A DNA stretch of 64,000 bases, taken from the NCBI RefSeq assembly GCF_050436995.1, contig NC_134765.1, forward strand, positions 7,777,501 to 7,841,500, read 5' to 3'. The notes beneath the pieces are model-generated. The model was not told where the DNA came from and did no database searches. It worked only from the letters and a program-made list of their open reading frames with translations. Origin of the DNA: Anticarsia gemmatalis. Lineage: Eukaryota; Arthropoda; Insecta; Lepidoptera; Erebidae. The first letter of the stretch is position 1, and each line of letters starts with the position of its first letter. Both the position numbers and the translations under genes were made by a program. This document shows, piece by piece, positions 13,174 through 26,930 of this stretch.

Positions 13174-14602
13174 AATATTCGGCAACCAAAAAGGCTGTCT
13201 TTACGAATAATATTCGATCGTTACAAGTCTAGCCGTAACTTCGGTCTACAATCAGCAAGTTTGTAAATCTCTCTCAAAATCACGTCTAAAGTAAGAATCG
13301 TTCATTAAAAGTAAAGAAATAAAAACAAAGTACCAGAACGGCTTAGTTTTAAGTGCCATAAGATGTAGAGTAGAACATTGGAACCTACTTTTGTAAGAAT
13401 AGTATGCAAATACTCGGATTCCTTGTAAGCACTTGTAAAACTTACAAAGACGGGAACAAATTAAGTCGGCTAAACGTTAATAAAGCTCTATCTAAGTTTT
13501 AATCTTGGTTGGAGCTGCAGCATAAACATTGTAGCTATTATACGGACCGCAAGTTGCCTTTCTTCCTCCATATAAAAATGCATTGCATATTCCCGGCTTT
13601 TATGTAAAACAGTTTTGAACTTAAGCCTTTTTACCGCAGAGAAAGAAAAAAATTCTTCAAGAGAAACCTCCTTTTTACGTTTTGCTTGGATTTGTTTCTT
13701 TTCTTGATTTCGTGCTAGTCTTTTTGGCTGAGAATTCTCTTCGAGTGCAGTTTCGGGTATAATAGTGCAGCTGGAATTTCAAATAGTTCGTTTCGAATTG
13801 GATGTGCTATAATTACTTAATTTTTTTGGCTTATCCCTCTTGTAAGAAACAAGGTCCCTGGAGATTGCCAAATTGTTTCTTAATATATTATTATAACGTA
13901 CAATTTTCTTTAATTGAAGTTTATTACGAGGTCTAAATAAGGAAGTCTAAATAATGTCACTAAAAATCTTGTTTTTAAGTATGTATAATTTAGTTCCTTT
14001 TTCAATATTTTATGCAATATTGTTGGCGGAATTCGGCTTGAACTCAAAATCGTCGTTAAACGAATAAAAATAAAATATAAGTGTGTACATCCCAATTTTG
14101 TTCTATGAAGATTATTGGCTATTTTCCAGGTATTTTTTGGTACTAGATATAATAAATTCGAAGTTTAAAGAAATTTATTTTTACTTAATTAAAATGAAAC
14201 CAGACAAATACATGTAAATTGTTATTACCAGCCATTAACATATATCTTGATAATAAACTCATACTAAAGACACGCAAATATTGTTAGAGACTCAAGAATG
14301 TTGTAGTCACAGCAATATTCACCACCTGCTGCCTCAATGAGTTATGATACGACTTAACGGCGTGTTCAACACCCTGTATCTGAACGACACTCGAATAAAT
14401 GTAACTGGAGACTGTAAAAATATTTACAATGCAAACTTTAATATGAGACATTAGTCAGACATTTTCATATTGCTTAAATAAATATTTTCAGGCATTTTAA
14501 ATGTGTCGTAGTAATGATATACGCATGATAATGACTAGTTTATAGTTTCCTACAAACTAAATCATTGGGTATTACGTAGCAGAATAATTACTACTACTAC
14601 GA
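13174..14602. other. No recognised feature
   Basis: AT-rich non-coding sequence; short ORFs lack any family motif. Confidence 0.5.
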
Positions 14603-14770
14603 AGCAGTGATAGCCGAGTGGTATAAGTTGCTTCCTCCCATGCAAGTGGTTTCAGGTTCGTACCCAAGGCAACACACCAATGACTTTTCAAAGTTAAGTG
14701 TGTACTAGAAATAATTATCACTGTGTGATAGAAAACATCGTGAAGCATTATTGCATGCATGAGAGTTCGT
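14603..14770 (+). mobile_element. tRNA-headed SINE family S3, copy
   Basis: GCAGTGATAGCCGAGTGGTA (A box), CAGGTTCGTACCC (B box), then AACACACCAATGACTTTTC shared with the reverse copy at 9165-9340. Confidence 0.7.
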
Positions 14771-15436
14771 TGTTCGTTATTTTTAGTGCGTTTTTCTAAG
14801 TAAAACAGACTGTAGAGCGTATATCTGTGTATCACAAAGTCTCAAATTCAAGTCTCGTGTTGGTAAAATTTTTGATTTTCCTGTAAAGAGCAGACTATTG
14901 GCTATCTAGGGCTGGTGGTACCCATTATTATTAGTCAGCAAATACATGAGCTAAATGGCTTGCAGTGATAGCCACTATACTCGCGAATACGAACACTATA
15001 TAAAAAAAATCATAAGAAGAGTGTAAGTGCAAGTAAGAGAATCCGATGAAATTATACAGGTTTCGTTTATGAGCCGAGTATTATATATTACGTCCAAAAC
15101 AAAATTAACCCAAAACAAAACAGTTCAAATTATCACAACACACAAAATTTCACATAATCCGTTCAAATATTCCACTAAACTGAAATTATATATTCCCAAA
15201 CAATATTCTCCCGCAAGTACTAAATGTCAATGCACTACAATGTAATGCACCATGTACGAGTACATTGCTGCGCTAATGATGTTTGTCAGCCAGTAATTAG
15301 CTTGGGACCAAACTGAAGGCTTACCTTTGTTCTTCGAAACGAAATTTCGATAGCGAATGCAGTTTAAATGGTGATAGAGTAACATTTTTTCTTCAATTTG
15401 CCACTGGGATGTTAAAAATTTCAATTGTTACATGTT

Positions 15437-15489
15437 TAAAATTGAAAGAATATGACATAAAATGTTTTGAATTGAAAGAATATGACATG
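15437..15489 (+). repeat. Short tandem duplication (about 26-bp unit)
   Basis: The block ATTGAAAGAATATGACAT occurs twice, separated by AAAATGTTTTGA. Confidence 0.7.
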
Positions 15490-15654
15490 GCCGTGACGTT
15501 ATGGTGTGATTTTTGTTTTCAATATTTCGCCGTAATTAATAAGTGTAAAAAAAAAAATATTCCTGCATTTTTAACAATCTACAAGCTTAAGAAAGATGCA
15601 ATTAAAAATATTACAACAGTAATTTTTTTACAACAGTATTTTATTTTAGCTTAA

Positions 15655-17394
15655 AGGGCAAGCAGTATCGCTATTCGCACTGTTGGAATGGAACTCATAA
15701 CGAATCGAATTGTGACAAAAGCAAACGAAACCTCATCGAGTTTTTTTCGTTGATTAAGAGTAGGCCCCTTGAAAGAGTGTCCGGCAATCAGTTCCCGACA
15801 AACTAATTATGGAGAGTAACTATAGACAGTAGAGGAAACTTTTTGGCTTTTTGTGTACGGAATTCTGTTGTTATTTGTTATCTACTCGTATTTTGTTTGA
15901 GGCATGAGTACGTGATATAAAGCTGTTTGTTTCACTGCCTCCATTGGAGTATTTTGTTAGAATGTTGACGGATTTTTAAGGTTTCGTACAAATAAATGTG
16001 AAAACTATACCATCATTGATTTATGTTCTTTCGTTTTTTTTTCATATATTTTTCTTCAGCTACATCGAGTCAGTTTCGACTCGTTCATTGAAACTGACCG
16101 AATGGTAGACATTAGTCTCAAATCATCAAACATTGCAGTCTTTCTTCGTTAATGCAAATTTTTAAAATAACTTTTATATACGAAAAGTTCATCTAACAAG
16201 GGACCCTTTTCGACCAGCTTTACATACTCGTACATCATATTTACTGTAATTGGTCAATATAATATATTAAAAAAAAAACTATATTTCATGCTTTCAGTTT
16301 TTATTATTCTCTAATAAACTACTAGCTATGCGTCAACACTTATATTTAATGTAACCCGTCAAAACATCATGTTTCAATATCAGTGTATGCCAGTTTTATT
16401 GCAATAAAGTGAGTGTTATTGCAATATGTTTGATATGACGGGAACGTGGAACAATATCTTCAAGTAGTTTAACTTGCGAACAATCTTGTTTTATTAAGGC
16501 TTTTATTTATACGTGTTTTGTCTTCTTTTACGAAAATGTATTCTAAAATAAAATAAACAAAAATATTATTAAAAATGGATTTTTATAGAATTTTGTAAAG
16601 TTGATAACATGCTTCTACAATACTAATGCATCTATTATTTGATCCTAAGCGGTTCAAATACGGGACCAAACTAACGTTAGCTACTAAGCTACATACTTTA
16701 GTCTCGGTTTCAATGAACGAGTCGAATTACAAAAGTAATATTGTCAAAATAATCTCCGTAGTTGTCTGGAGTATTGAAGTTAAGCTCGTATTACCACGTA
16801 TTGACGAGCAGGTAAAGCCGTTAGTCTTACGCTTGGCCTATGAGACAAAACAAGGTACAACAGATACCAGAGTATCCTGAAAGCATTTAGCCACATCAAA
16901 CATCACCCATAGGTACCTATGTCTTGTCAACCTAGTTTATATAAAAATATAGACCCGTAATAGTTTCTTGTAGATTATACTATATACCCCCCCCCCCATA
17001 ACAAACATCCGTATGTTTGCCCTTATGTTTATCCAGTATGTGCATTATAATGTCTCCTAGTGACGTCGAAAATCCAAACATTGTACCTAAACATGTTCCC
17101 ATACAAACATTTAGCAACTAAACATCAGATAGCGGAACAACTACAATCTGGACGCGCGACAATCAGATAATAAGCAAACTTTACACCATTGAAACACCGA
17201 CGATACAGAAAGTTAGGACATTGTACTCCCTTGAAATTGTTTACTGTTTTACTAAATGAAATGTAGTTTTAATTAAATTATTAATTAATCAATTTATGTA
17301 ATATTTGGAAAGTGTTTTCGGTGCACTGATTAATGTGGCTGTCAGCATTATATCTATGTATGCGAGGGTCGTATAAGACGTCATGTAAAATACT
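15655..17394. other. No recognised feature apart from the poly(C) run
   Basis: AT-rich non-coding sequence. The ORF at 16626-16880 has no family signature or splice context. Confidence 0.45.
16987..16997 (+). repeat. Poly(C) run of 11
   Basis: Eleven consecutive C in an AT-rich context. Confidence 0.9.
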
Positions 17395-17480
17395 GTTATT
17401 TCAACTATGTCCAGTGAGACTGGACAACGTCTATCTACAACATAGTTGGATGAAAGGTTAAACTGATGATGATGATGAAA
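17395..17480 (+). repeat. Same repeat family as 22699-22765, tail copy with (GAT)n
   Basis: ATGTCCAGTGAGACTGGACA ... ACATAGTTGGATGAAAGGTT then GATGATGATGATGA. Confidence 0.5.
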
Positions 17481-17984
17481 CGGGAGTGAGACAGAGAGAG
17501 AAAGAGAATGGTTTGTATGTTAGTAAATAAGAATTCATGTTCAAAATTCTTACTGCTATCTCAAAGTTGACTTTATTGTACTAACAGAAAATAAACATTT
17601 AAAAAAATATCTTCAGCAGATTATTTCCAAAAATAAGAAAACAGTTCTAATTCTATCAGATTATATGTATATAATATACGGTATTCAGTAGCCTTGTGCG
17701 ATCTGGTGACAAAGCAATTAACTCAAGTGAACAGTGAACTCAATCAATCAGTTTACAAATTAACACCTCCCACTACTAGTATTAATTGAGAACAGTAATT
17801 ATATCAATGCCGTCTTGAAATCGATTTGGTAAATAGCGAAACTATTGATGATGTCAAGGGACTGCTCAAATTTGAATATTATTTAAGACAAGGCGTACGG
17901 AAAGATATTTTTTTATATGCTTTCCTGTTTACTGAAGCTACTTTACATGCATACATAACAACACGACTGCTGAAACCGAAGCTG

Positions 17985-18240
17985 AGAGTAGAGGTGCATG
18001 AAACACACCTACGTTTCGCCATTAACAATGCCAGTTGCAAGTTATTCTGTAGAGACCTTAGGTTATCGAGTATATAGGACCTCACCTCATCTAACTCCGG
18101 GATATTATTGATAAAATACCAATATACATATATGTATTAAAAAAACTCGATGAGTACTTTGCCTGAATTGGAAATCGATCCAAGACCTCGTGATCAATAG
18201 CAAAATACACTAACACTGCCAAAACTATTGCCAATTTTAA
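17985..18240 (-). mobile_element. SINE family S4, diverged copy
   Basis: Shares GAGGTGCATGAAACACACCT and CGTTTCGCC at its 3' end and ACTTTGCCTGAATTGGAAAT with the 24700 copy. Confidence 0.6.
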
Positions 18241-18959
18241 GCATAGGTCTTAAAAAAATCTATTACTTCCAGATTATTAACCTCTCTTTCCCTCTCTCAT
18301 TCTCAGATCTATAAGACTGGCCACGATTCTCAGAACTTTCTAGTATATACACTTCAAACAGCTTCCAAGAAATTCAGACTTAAACATCCAATAACAAACC
18401 ATAACAAAGACTTCTGTACCTATATCCCTTTATATAGATTTTATGTCTACAACTACGTCATAAATAGCGAACTATTTCCCCAACAATCTTGTTGCCAAGT
18501 AATAAACCAGGTATTTGCTAAAGAATTTTATCAGATTAAATTTAATAAAGACTGCGATACCGTAATACCTGTAGATTCTTCGTAAATACTTCAATTTTCG
18601 CTTCACAGTTCATAGCATCGAGCGAATATCTCTTTTCTGTGGAGATTAATAAATGTAATCCTTTATGAAATGTTCTTATTTGAAAAATGTTCAGGATATT
18701 TTATTAGAAAAGTATTGGTGTGTAGGAATAGAAACATTATTAATTTGATTATTATGAGGGTTGATGGTCTTAATTCTGCCTTTTACCTTGAAGTAAGCCA
18801 ACCTATACGTAGAAGTAAGTAGCATTGTTTTACTCGACGCGACGGAAGTCCAATTGCAGATCTATAGATATTAGTTATTATATATTATCAGCCTATTTTA
18901 TTATCATATTAATTTAAAAATAAATCGTGAAACATACAACTCGTTTCTTATTCACTCAC

Positions 18960-19200
18960 TCATCGTATGGTTAGTGGCCAACCTAGTGTCAAAGTTGTAC
19001 AAGCCGCCCGAAGGCTTTTGACGTGGTTGAACGACTGTTATCTTAAAGACAACAACCGGGACCGACTTTTAACGTGTCCTCCGAAGCACGGAGACGCCCA
19101 GTTCAAATACCACTATGCGGTCACCCATCTATGGAATGACCGCGCCAAGGTTTGCTTAACCCACAGATCGTTTACCGAACGGTGAGCACAACTAGCTATG
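18960..19200 (+). repeat. Interspersed repeat family G, full-length copy
   Basis: About 240-280 bp, GC-richer than surroundings: CGTATGGTTAGTGGCCAACC ... CCTCCGAAGCACGGAGACGC ... ATCTATGGAATGACCGCGCC ... CCACAGATCGTTTACC. The class is unclear (no TIRs or tail visible). Confidence 0.75.
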
Positions 19201-19624
19201 TCTTATTAATCGGCAAGATTAAAAGTACTAAATATAAGAATATTTGCAATCGTTTTTGAGACTATCGTAAGTATTATCATAAGCTCTATTAGCAAAAAGA
19301 GACTAACAAATTCATTCGAAGCCTATTCTAAAACAATTGCACTACTGAAGCTAGAATAGCGTTAACAAAAAGTACGACAAAGTACGTAACAAAACGATCA
19401 AAAGGAATTTCGAGAAGAATTCTCAAGTACCATGTCCTTTCATGTCCAAGCAATAACTCACTACGTCAATACCCTTGTTTTAGCATCAAGAGAACAAAAA
19501 CTCCCACTGCCTTTTACAAGTTAGACCTTTTTTATCGGAAAGGTTTCAAACAAAACTGTTATAGCCGCCTTGCGGACACCTGTGACTTCAGAAAACCTAC
19601 GTTTTCTAATATAAGACTATCTTC

Positions 19625-19975
19625 TTCCAGCGATTTTGTCCGCGCTAAAAGACTTTACGGAACAAAAAGTAGTTATACTGGTAAAAAAAATATCTGTGTA
19701 CGAAATTTTATCAAAATACGTTAAGTAGTTTTGGCGTAATAGAAAAACAAACATCCAAACTTTTTATTTTATAACAGCACTAGATTCTGTCTGCGAATCC
19801 GTTAACGTGAAAACATTTCCTGGTATAAAAAGTATCATAATAATATATTTGTTCATCCAGGCTATAAACTATCTGTGTATTAAACTTCATCAAATTCAGT
19901 GTAGTAGTTTTAATGTATTTGAGTAACAAACATCCGTCCAAACTTTCGTATTTATAATATTAGTGTAATATGCAG
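19625..19975 (+). mobile_element. Diverged RTE-type tails, two adjacent copies
   Basis: Two consecutive blocks each with '...TCATCAAATTC/TATCAAAATACG...GTAGTTTT...CAAACATCC..CAAACTTT..' and a final TATTTATAATATTAGTGTAA. Confidence 0.55.
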
Positions 19976-20457
19976 ATTATAAGATGTTACGTGAGAAGAA
20001 AAAATTGTAGGAATCTTCGAATATTTTGTATGTTGTTGGCAAGTTTGCATGAGCGGGTAGTGGGTATGAATAATAATGATGCTTAACGCTGTCCCACGTG
20101 GTTGCTTCAAGATTTCCTGTGACGTGCGAAATCTACATAAGGCTAGGTTCCACTCAGCAGTTTTTGTGAAATTATATTTTGATTAAGAAAAATATAGTGA
20201 ACTGATTCGCTGTATTTATTGTAGCAGTTGACTAATGGGCCTTAAGTTCGAATACGAGGGGAGAGAAACTGTTTATTTATTAGTAATGATAGTGAAAGTG
20301 TGTGATAACGAAATATAATAAGATAACCTGTCTTAGAATCGATTCACGGAGTAGGGAAAATGTTGTCCAGTACTATTTCTGTTAGAAAGTCCCTGGAATT
20401 TCGTAAAATGTACATAATAACGAACATTGATCAACATTATAAGCTTATAACTCACTT

Positions 20458-20742
20458 TTGCGTTTGAGGCGCCCAAAGCCAGTTGCGCTCACCGGTCGGT
20501 AAACGATCTGTGGGTAAAGCAACCCTTGGCGCGGACATTCCATAGATGGGTGACCATATGGATGGGTGCACAGTGGTATTTGAGCTGGGCGTCTCCGTGC
20601 TTCGGAGGGCACGTAAAAAGTCGGTCCCGGTTGTTGTCTGCTTAGATAACAGTCGTTAAGCCATGTCAAAGGCCTTTCGGGCGGCTTGAACAACTTTGAC
20701 ACTAGGTTGACCACTAACCATGCGACAAACAAACAAACAAAC
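20458..20742 (-). repeat. Interspersed repeat family G, reverse full-length copy
   Basis: Complement of the 18960 family plus a further GCGCTCACCGGTCGGTAAAC end; bordered by (CAAA)n at 20729-20741. The 112-codon ORF over it is an artefact. Confidence 0.75.
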
Positions 20743-21149
20743 TGTTGCGCAAACAACTGTATATAACAGCAAATCATGTTCAAAAAACTGAAAAGCAGAC
20801 TACGCTTTTAAAAATATATTTTATATTCAAATAGCTTTCTAAACGATAGACTTCATATAACTGTCACCCAATATAACATAAGATCTCGTACGATAGCGAG
20901 AGCTTGTACTAACATTTTAAAAGCTCCTTGCAGCGACTCATCTTTGAAGCAACAAGTTGCGAAGCTGGATGTAGCGTGTTTGACAATGTTTAAGAACTGC
21001 TACATACATATTATCTACATTTTAAATTCATTGCAACGTTCAGAAATGCAAAATTATCTAGATAATTAAAAAGATTCACCGAATTGTATGTACGGGCATA
21101 ACTGTTGAAAAACTAAACTTAATTGGATGATCCTTTTTTAAATATGTTT

Positions 21150-21245
21150 TTTACTGCCGAGACGATGTTTGTATGGGATGGATGGGGTCAAAATTCCCAT
21201 GAGAATGGAAACAATATCCGGACGAAGTCGGGGCAGTCCGCTAGT
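21150..21245 (-). mobile_element. RTE-type head fragment
   Basis: Ends GGACGAAGTCGGGGCAGTCC followed by GCTAGTT, the complement of the ACTAGC..GCCCGCGACTTCGTC head common to RTE-type repeats. Confidence 0.45.
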
Positions 21246-22025
21246 TAAATGATTGAGGGGATAGTTTACTAAAATTAAATGAGTAATACTACAGTTCGGT
21301 TGCGCTGATATTGTTGGTATTTTTTTTTACGTAGAGTTGTAGGATTTTCTGTATATTATTATTTTTCTTATCTGCCTCATAGTTGAGCAAAAGTCTCCCT
21401 CAAAAATTTCTACTGGAATTTGTAATTTTTAAAGCTACTTATAATAAATAACATACTGTAGGATACTATAAACATACCGTTAATAAATTATCCATTTTGA
21501 AATTGAACGTAATTTATGATCTCGGGTCATGTATTAAAAAAACCTTTAGTCTAGTTTGTGGAGTACGCCATTTAATACGTATACTGTTAAATGGTTCGGC
21601 AAGAATTATTGTCGCTAAATAATTCTTGTCAAAATGCCGTAAAACAGTTTTACGAGCCGTTTCATTCAAATAACATATAACATAAAGCTTCTAGATTGAT
21701 CTGACAAGTTAACAACAGCTATAAAATTAAATATAATTGCAAATAAATAGTTATCGTTATAAGTATCCATTAGGTTTTAGTTTTAATCAAGAACAATAGC
21801 TGAGTGGAATAATATCTCTCGTAGAGAATCTTAATATAAATTTTACATCGTCACTTCATATAATAGTGAAAGAAATTAATGTTATTTTGATAGGTATAAA
21901 CTACCTTACAACTATGTTTTATAAAAAAGCAGCTGTTTTGAGCCAGAAAAGCGTAACGGGAACGGACGAAGCTATTTTCGCATTTATAATATTAAAACAT
22001 CAACTCAAAATGTCAGAGGTTTTCC

Positions 22026-22198
22026 GAACAGCTGATTCTCTATAGTTGAAACTATCGACTATCAAAAGATTGACTGTTAAAGTACTGCAAAATACTTTCT
22101 ACGGCGCCCGCAAGAGGCGCTGATCATATTTTTAGACATTTTTATTCGATAGCTAGCCGATTGTCGATAGTCGATAGTGGAACAGAATCGCGCCACAG
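22026..22198 (+). mobile_element. TIR-MITE family M1, copy
   Basis: Left terminus eroded; right half GATAGCTAGCCGATTGTCGA ... AGAATCGCGCCACA is well preserved. Confidence 0.7.
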
Positions 22199-22698
22199 AT
22201 TACGACGGAGTTCAGTATGTATTATTGTACTCGATTCATATTGTAAGGGATTTATACAAAATTTCAAAGATATCATTCATCACTCCATCCAACCGCAATT
22301 TTCTTGAAGAACATCTGTTTCCTTTTGACTTCCCTAACAAGATTTTCCACCACCAGCCTACGATACTGCGGAGAAAACCGAATGAATTATAAATTTATTT
22401 ATTCATCACTTCGCACACAAATTTCCCAATCGTCTGTAGCCTGACGTAAATCAGGGTGTGTGTGGACTGAATTATGTCGCATCAATGTGGCTTCTTGCTC
22501 CTCAATAATGTATGGTGGGGTCAAGAATGTGGAATAATTAAGGGCCGGAATCTGCTTTGGGCCGGAATTTCGACACGTTACGATGTGAATTTTTTTGAGA
22601 ATTTGATTGGAACTTGAAATATTTGTAAGGGTTATATGGTGTCGTTTTGGCTAGTGTGACTTAGATAATTTTTGTCGTTTGAAAACCGTAGACTGTCT

Positions 22699-22765
22699 AT
22701 ACCATCAGCCTAGCCTTTTTTCCAAGTATGTTGGAGTCGGCTTCCAGTCTCACCGAACGTAAAAT
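22699..22765 (-). repeat. Lepidopteran ATCAGCCTAGCC / GTTGG repeat fragment
   Basis: CATCAGCCTAGCCTTTTTTC ... GTTGGAGTCGGCTTCCAGTC. Complement ends in the GATGATGATGA-type tail family seen at 17395-17480. Confidence 0.5.
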
Positions 22766-22886
22766 AAGATATCTCGTAGATTTTCTAGTTATCTGGAATT
22801 TTAACGTGTTGTTTTGTCTAGGTACTATACATAGTTCAATTTATAATTAAGTGCTTTGTAGCATAAAATATTTGAATTTTACAGAA

Positions 22887-23000
22887 GTGTTGCGGCGAGA
22901 CATGAAGGCATGTGAGGTTGAGGAAGACGACGTCAAGGATAGGGCGAAGTGGAGGAAAGGTGTAAGGAAGGCTGACTCCACAACCATATGGGACGAATAG
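22887..23000 (+). mobile_element. LINE ORF2 C-terminal remnant
   Basis: Thirty-eight codons in frame to a stop: VLRRDMKACEVEEDDVKDRA followed by KWRKGVRKADSTTIWDE. This matches the usual tail of non-LTR retrotransposon ORF2 proteins. A GA-rich simple repeat follows (23008-23024). Confidence 0.65.
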
Positions 23001-24699
23001 CCAGGAAGAGAGAAAGAGAGAGAGTGCCTCAATGTCAGTCTTACCCTCTGTTTTTCATTTAACTCGTACAAAAATACATAACATAATAATCTTAATTTAC
23101 CTACTCTTTCCGTGGTCTAGCCGGACTAATTAATAGCTAAATACGTGATTAGCATTTCGTTTCTTTGTCTACGTACGACGCAAGTGAATAAAACATAAAG
23201 CTTATTCTAAAAACACATTCTATGTAGTTAGTTGTTAAAATACGAAATGTTTTGCAAAGGAATGCGCGAAGTTTAATTTGCGCAGTTTCCAAGACAGATG
23301 GTCGTGTAAGGCGATTCCGTAACAAAAAGACAGTTTAGATTCGAGACAGCAACTTTTTCAATCGAATCGCTCTTTCCTATTTCTTTAGAACGGGCTATAT
23401 TGGTTTTACAAACTCGCTAACGAGTTCCTATAGATGCATTTATATAAATGTAATGGTGTAAAATTGTGTGAAAAATCGCAGCTTTGTATTGTTTTTGCCC
23501 GAAGTTACTTCTGATAGTTTCGTGAAAAAAAAATCATGTCTGTTTGAAAATATGTTGTTTCACAATTAGTAAATTACTACACATTTTAGTTCTAGATCGA
23601 CTAACGATTAAAATTACTACAAAAGCATCTCTTTTATACACTCTGCCGCCCACACTGCAATATAAGTCAAAGGAGCAGCTCTAACGAAAAATATTCATTT
23701 AAAACTGCTTCTTTTGTCAGTACCGTTCAGGTTTATCGCAGATAGCGAAGTTCCTCAAACCACAATTGGACAGTGAACGAAACAAACGTACGTACCGTTT
23801 CCAACTGAATTTCATTCTCTTAAATTTTTCATCGCGACTACCTACAGCTGTCCGTGATTTATTCAAAAGTTTAGTGCAACTACCTCCAAAAATCCAGGTT
23901 GCAAGTTTCTAGACAAGACATGTTCTAAAAGTCTATTCCTAGATCTTTAGTCCCGTCTGAAAATAGTCTAGCCGGTACTGAAACTAGGTTCAATCGGGTG
24001 GTAAATCGATGCTCTAAGCTTACGTCCGTACCAACTTCGTTTACACTGTGACATACAGCCCAAATAGTTTTAGTAAACCGCTAATAGAATTTATATAAAG
24101 TAATCTAAATGATGTAGATAAGGAGTGCAGCTGTTGGAACGGCAGATCGTTGTTGTCATTGTGTCTTCGACACCGGCACTCTGAGCTCAAGTCTTTATTT
24201 ATTGTATAAGCTTCTGCGTTGCGGTTACTTGCTATTGTTATACAGAGAGTAACATTGCGCATAATATGTGTAAAATACAAGGAAAGTCAATAATTCTTCT
24301 TAACTTCTTAAAAATAATAAATTATAAATGATGATAGACAAAAACTTTTAGTGTATTATTAACTAATAGTATTTTTATTGAAACTTATAGTGAAGGATAT
24401 ATGCAAGTATGTGTAGTCTAACGATAAAATAAATAGTCAGTCAGGTTAGCTCATTAACTATTGTCTTCTATAATTATTTGAATTGCTCGCGAACCACAAC
24501 AGCCATGTGTATTATTTTAGTCAAAGGCTGGCAAATTAACGCGTGCTCAGCAATTTAAATGAAGGTGTTAGATTAAAAGCAAGCATGTGAAAACTTAAGA
24601 AACGTGATTCTTTTAAAATTGGTTTTAGCTGTGTTATTTTAAAACACAAGTTTAAGAGAGTAATGCAGTAAAGTAACGTACTGTTTACGTACAAAAATA

Positions 24700-24962
24700 C
24701 ATATTTAATATCACGCCTGTTAAACCCAAAGATTTCAGCAGAGGTGTATGAAATACACCTACATTTTGCCTTTAACAAAGATAGTCCCAAGTAATAGGAG
24801 GCGAGCCTATTTCCATATCGCGGGCACTTTTCCAATTTTCGAGCTGAGGAATATTGTAATATACATTAAAAAATACCAAAAGCACTTTGCCTGTCGCGGG
24901 AATTGAAGCTGAGACCTCATAATCAGCAGTCTGTTACACCACCTGCTATGCCACGGAGGCAG
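24700..24962 (-). mobile_element. tRNA-headed SINE family S4, copy
   Basis: Minus strand: CTGCCTCCGTGGCATAGCAG (A box), GAGGTCTCAGCTTCAATTCC (B box), body, then GTAGGTGTATTTCATACACC near the 3' end, shared with two other copies. Confidence 0.7.
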
Positions 24963-25417
24963 TTAATCAGTCCGTAACATAACTATTAACAAATTACCCC
25001 GTACTGTTACACTGCTAGGCAAGGGTTAACAACAATAGATTTAAGAGCTTTTAATTCTCCATGTTATTTGTCATCCCGTTAAAATGGCTGGCTAAACAGC
25101 CATTCATCTTGATGATGAATCAGTTTCGATTTATAAAAAAATGGACAGGATGTTAGATTAAACCCCGGCTTTACATAGGCTACTATTTTTAACAAACGTG
25201 GGTGGAGCAATATACATGACGTAAGTAGTATAGTTCCTTTGTACTTTGCTCGTTGGTCTCAATACACCCAGGTGGGCGTTGCAGCTGTGGCGTAACTTGA
25301 ATATCGTCCCACACGTGTTTAACGTTAAGCAGTTTATTGATAAACAAACGACAGATTAAGTTTGGACACAAATGCAGAATGTCGTAATACCTACTGCTTG
25401 GTCAAAATTGTATTTAC

Positions 25418-25592
25418 TGTAGCACGATTCTCAATTATTCGAACCATCGAGAATCGAGAGTTTGACATTTAGAATCTATTGCCAAAATAGTTTCTACGAC
25501 GCACACTAGAGGCGCTGCTCAGATTTTCATACAAAATTTATCGATGACAGTCGCGTCGGTTGTCTTTAGTCGACAGTAATAGAGAATCAAGA
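25418..25592 (+). mobile_element. TIR-MITE family M1, copy
   Basis: Begins TGTAGCACGATTCTC and contains AATCGAGAGTTTGACATTTA and the complementary right end AGAGAATCAAGA. A SINE-like piece follows directly. Confidence 0.7.
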
Positions 25593-25601
25593 TCCCAAGT
25601 C

Positions 25602-25700
25602 CCCGTAGTGCAATTGTTAAGGTGGTGGCCGAGCATCAGAGCGTCAGGAGGTAACGGGCCGATTGGTAATCGATTTAGACATAACACAAATATTTGTGTA
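25602..25700 (+). mobile_element. Diverged tRNA-headed SINE, S2-like
   Basis: CGTAGTGCAATTGTTAAGGT (A box), GGCCGATTGGTAATCGATTT (degenerate B box), then an ATAACACAAATATTTGTG stretch. Confidence 0.45.
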
Positions 25701-26817
25701 ATGCACAAATATGTAGTTTTATTCGATACAATCAACCGAACCGTCTAGTTGCGCTTCGCGTACGTTGCTTTTTTGTAAAAAAAATTGTACATGGTCGAAG
25801 GAAATGCGTGTTTAATCTTAATCGAATTTGAAACATCTTTATTCATCAACGACAACCATAATATAGTACACCTAGAGTGTTTTGCTTTTCTTGATAAAGT
25901 GTACTTTGGTCAATAGTGTATAGATTTTTCATTTTGGATTCTTTATAATAATTGACATTTCTCGGCAATCTATATAATTTAATTGTTAATAGGTTTCCTT
26001 AAACATCCTGTTAGTAAACTGACTAAATTAATTGTTATTTACGTTCAAAGCGGTACATAAATCTGCAAGCCTAAACGACTTTATAGGCCTTTGTGTCTAC
26101 CGGTCAGTGACCTTTGGCAAAAAATAAAATAAAACAGCGAATATGACATTACTTTTTTAGTACAAAAACCTTTTATGTTTTAATAGCCAAAACATAAATT
26201 TGATGAAAACGACTGCATTGCGCTATGGAATTTTAAACCACGTATAGTTATATTTTTCCGGAATTAACGAAGCTTTGGTGGGACATTTTGATTGAAAACA
26301 ATGAATTGAAAATAATAATTACTTATCATAAAAATTCATACGAAAACTTAGCTAATAATTGAGTGAGAAACATACAAAATAACTTTTTGCAATTTTACTA
26401 TTAAGGAATCTTATTTTAATCAAAACATGGTACCGTAAACTCCCTATTTGATCATAATTTTTAAGCGTATTTGATGCAAAACCGAACCATTAAACTCCAC
26501 CAATAATTGTCCTTGGGCGACTACAAACGTGCGTTCTACACTCTCGCCCACACTTACAAATCTCCATTACGCATAGTCCTATGATTCTTTTGATTATGAT
26601 CTCTCACGTTTTTAATGTCTTTGAAAGAAGAATTTTCAATTTGAAAGAGCCACAAGAGTTTCACAATCTTACTACCCGGCAGTCAACCAAAGCAAACAAA
26701 AAACGAATCAGGAATAACTCTCAAACATTTTTCTTTTAGATAACCCGAACCCGAAACCCACGCATCACGTCAATCATGCAAAAAACCCGTCCGATATAAG
26801 TTTAATATAGACACGTC

Positions 26818-26930
26818 GAATGGACGGGGTTATGCCGTAATGCTTGGGCCATGCAGGCCGGACACGTGGGCTCGTAACGACCGCGCTCGTACGTGTTCGT
26901 CCTACGTGGGACGGTGTTATGCGAGAATGC
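26818..26930. other. GC-rich island of unknown identity
   Basis: Contains GGCCATGCAGGCCGGACACG and CGACCGCGCTCGTACGTG. Seen once in the window; no coding or RNA signature recognised. Confidence 0.3.

Noticed and set aside
20445..20783. A 112-codon minus-strand ORF
   Set aside because: Covers a reverse copy of repeat family G, other copies of which break the frame.
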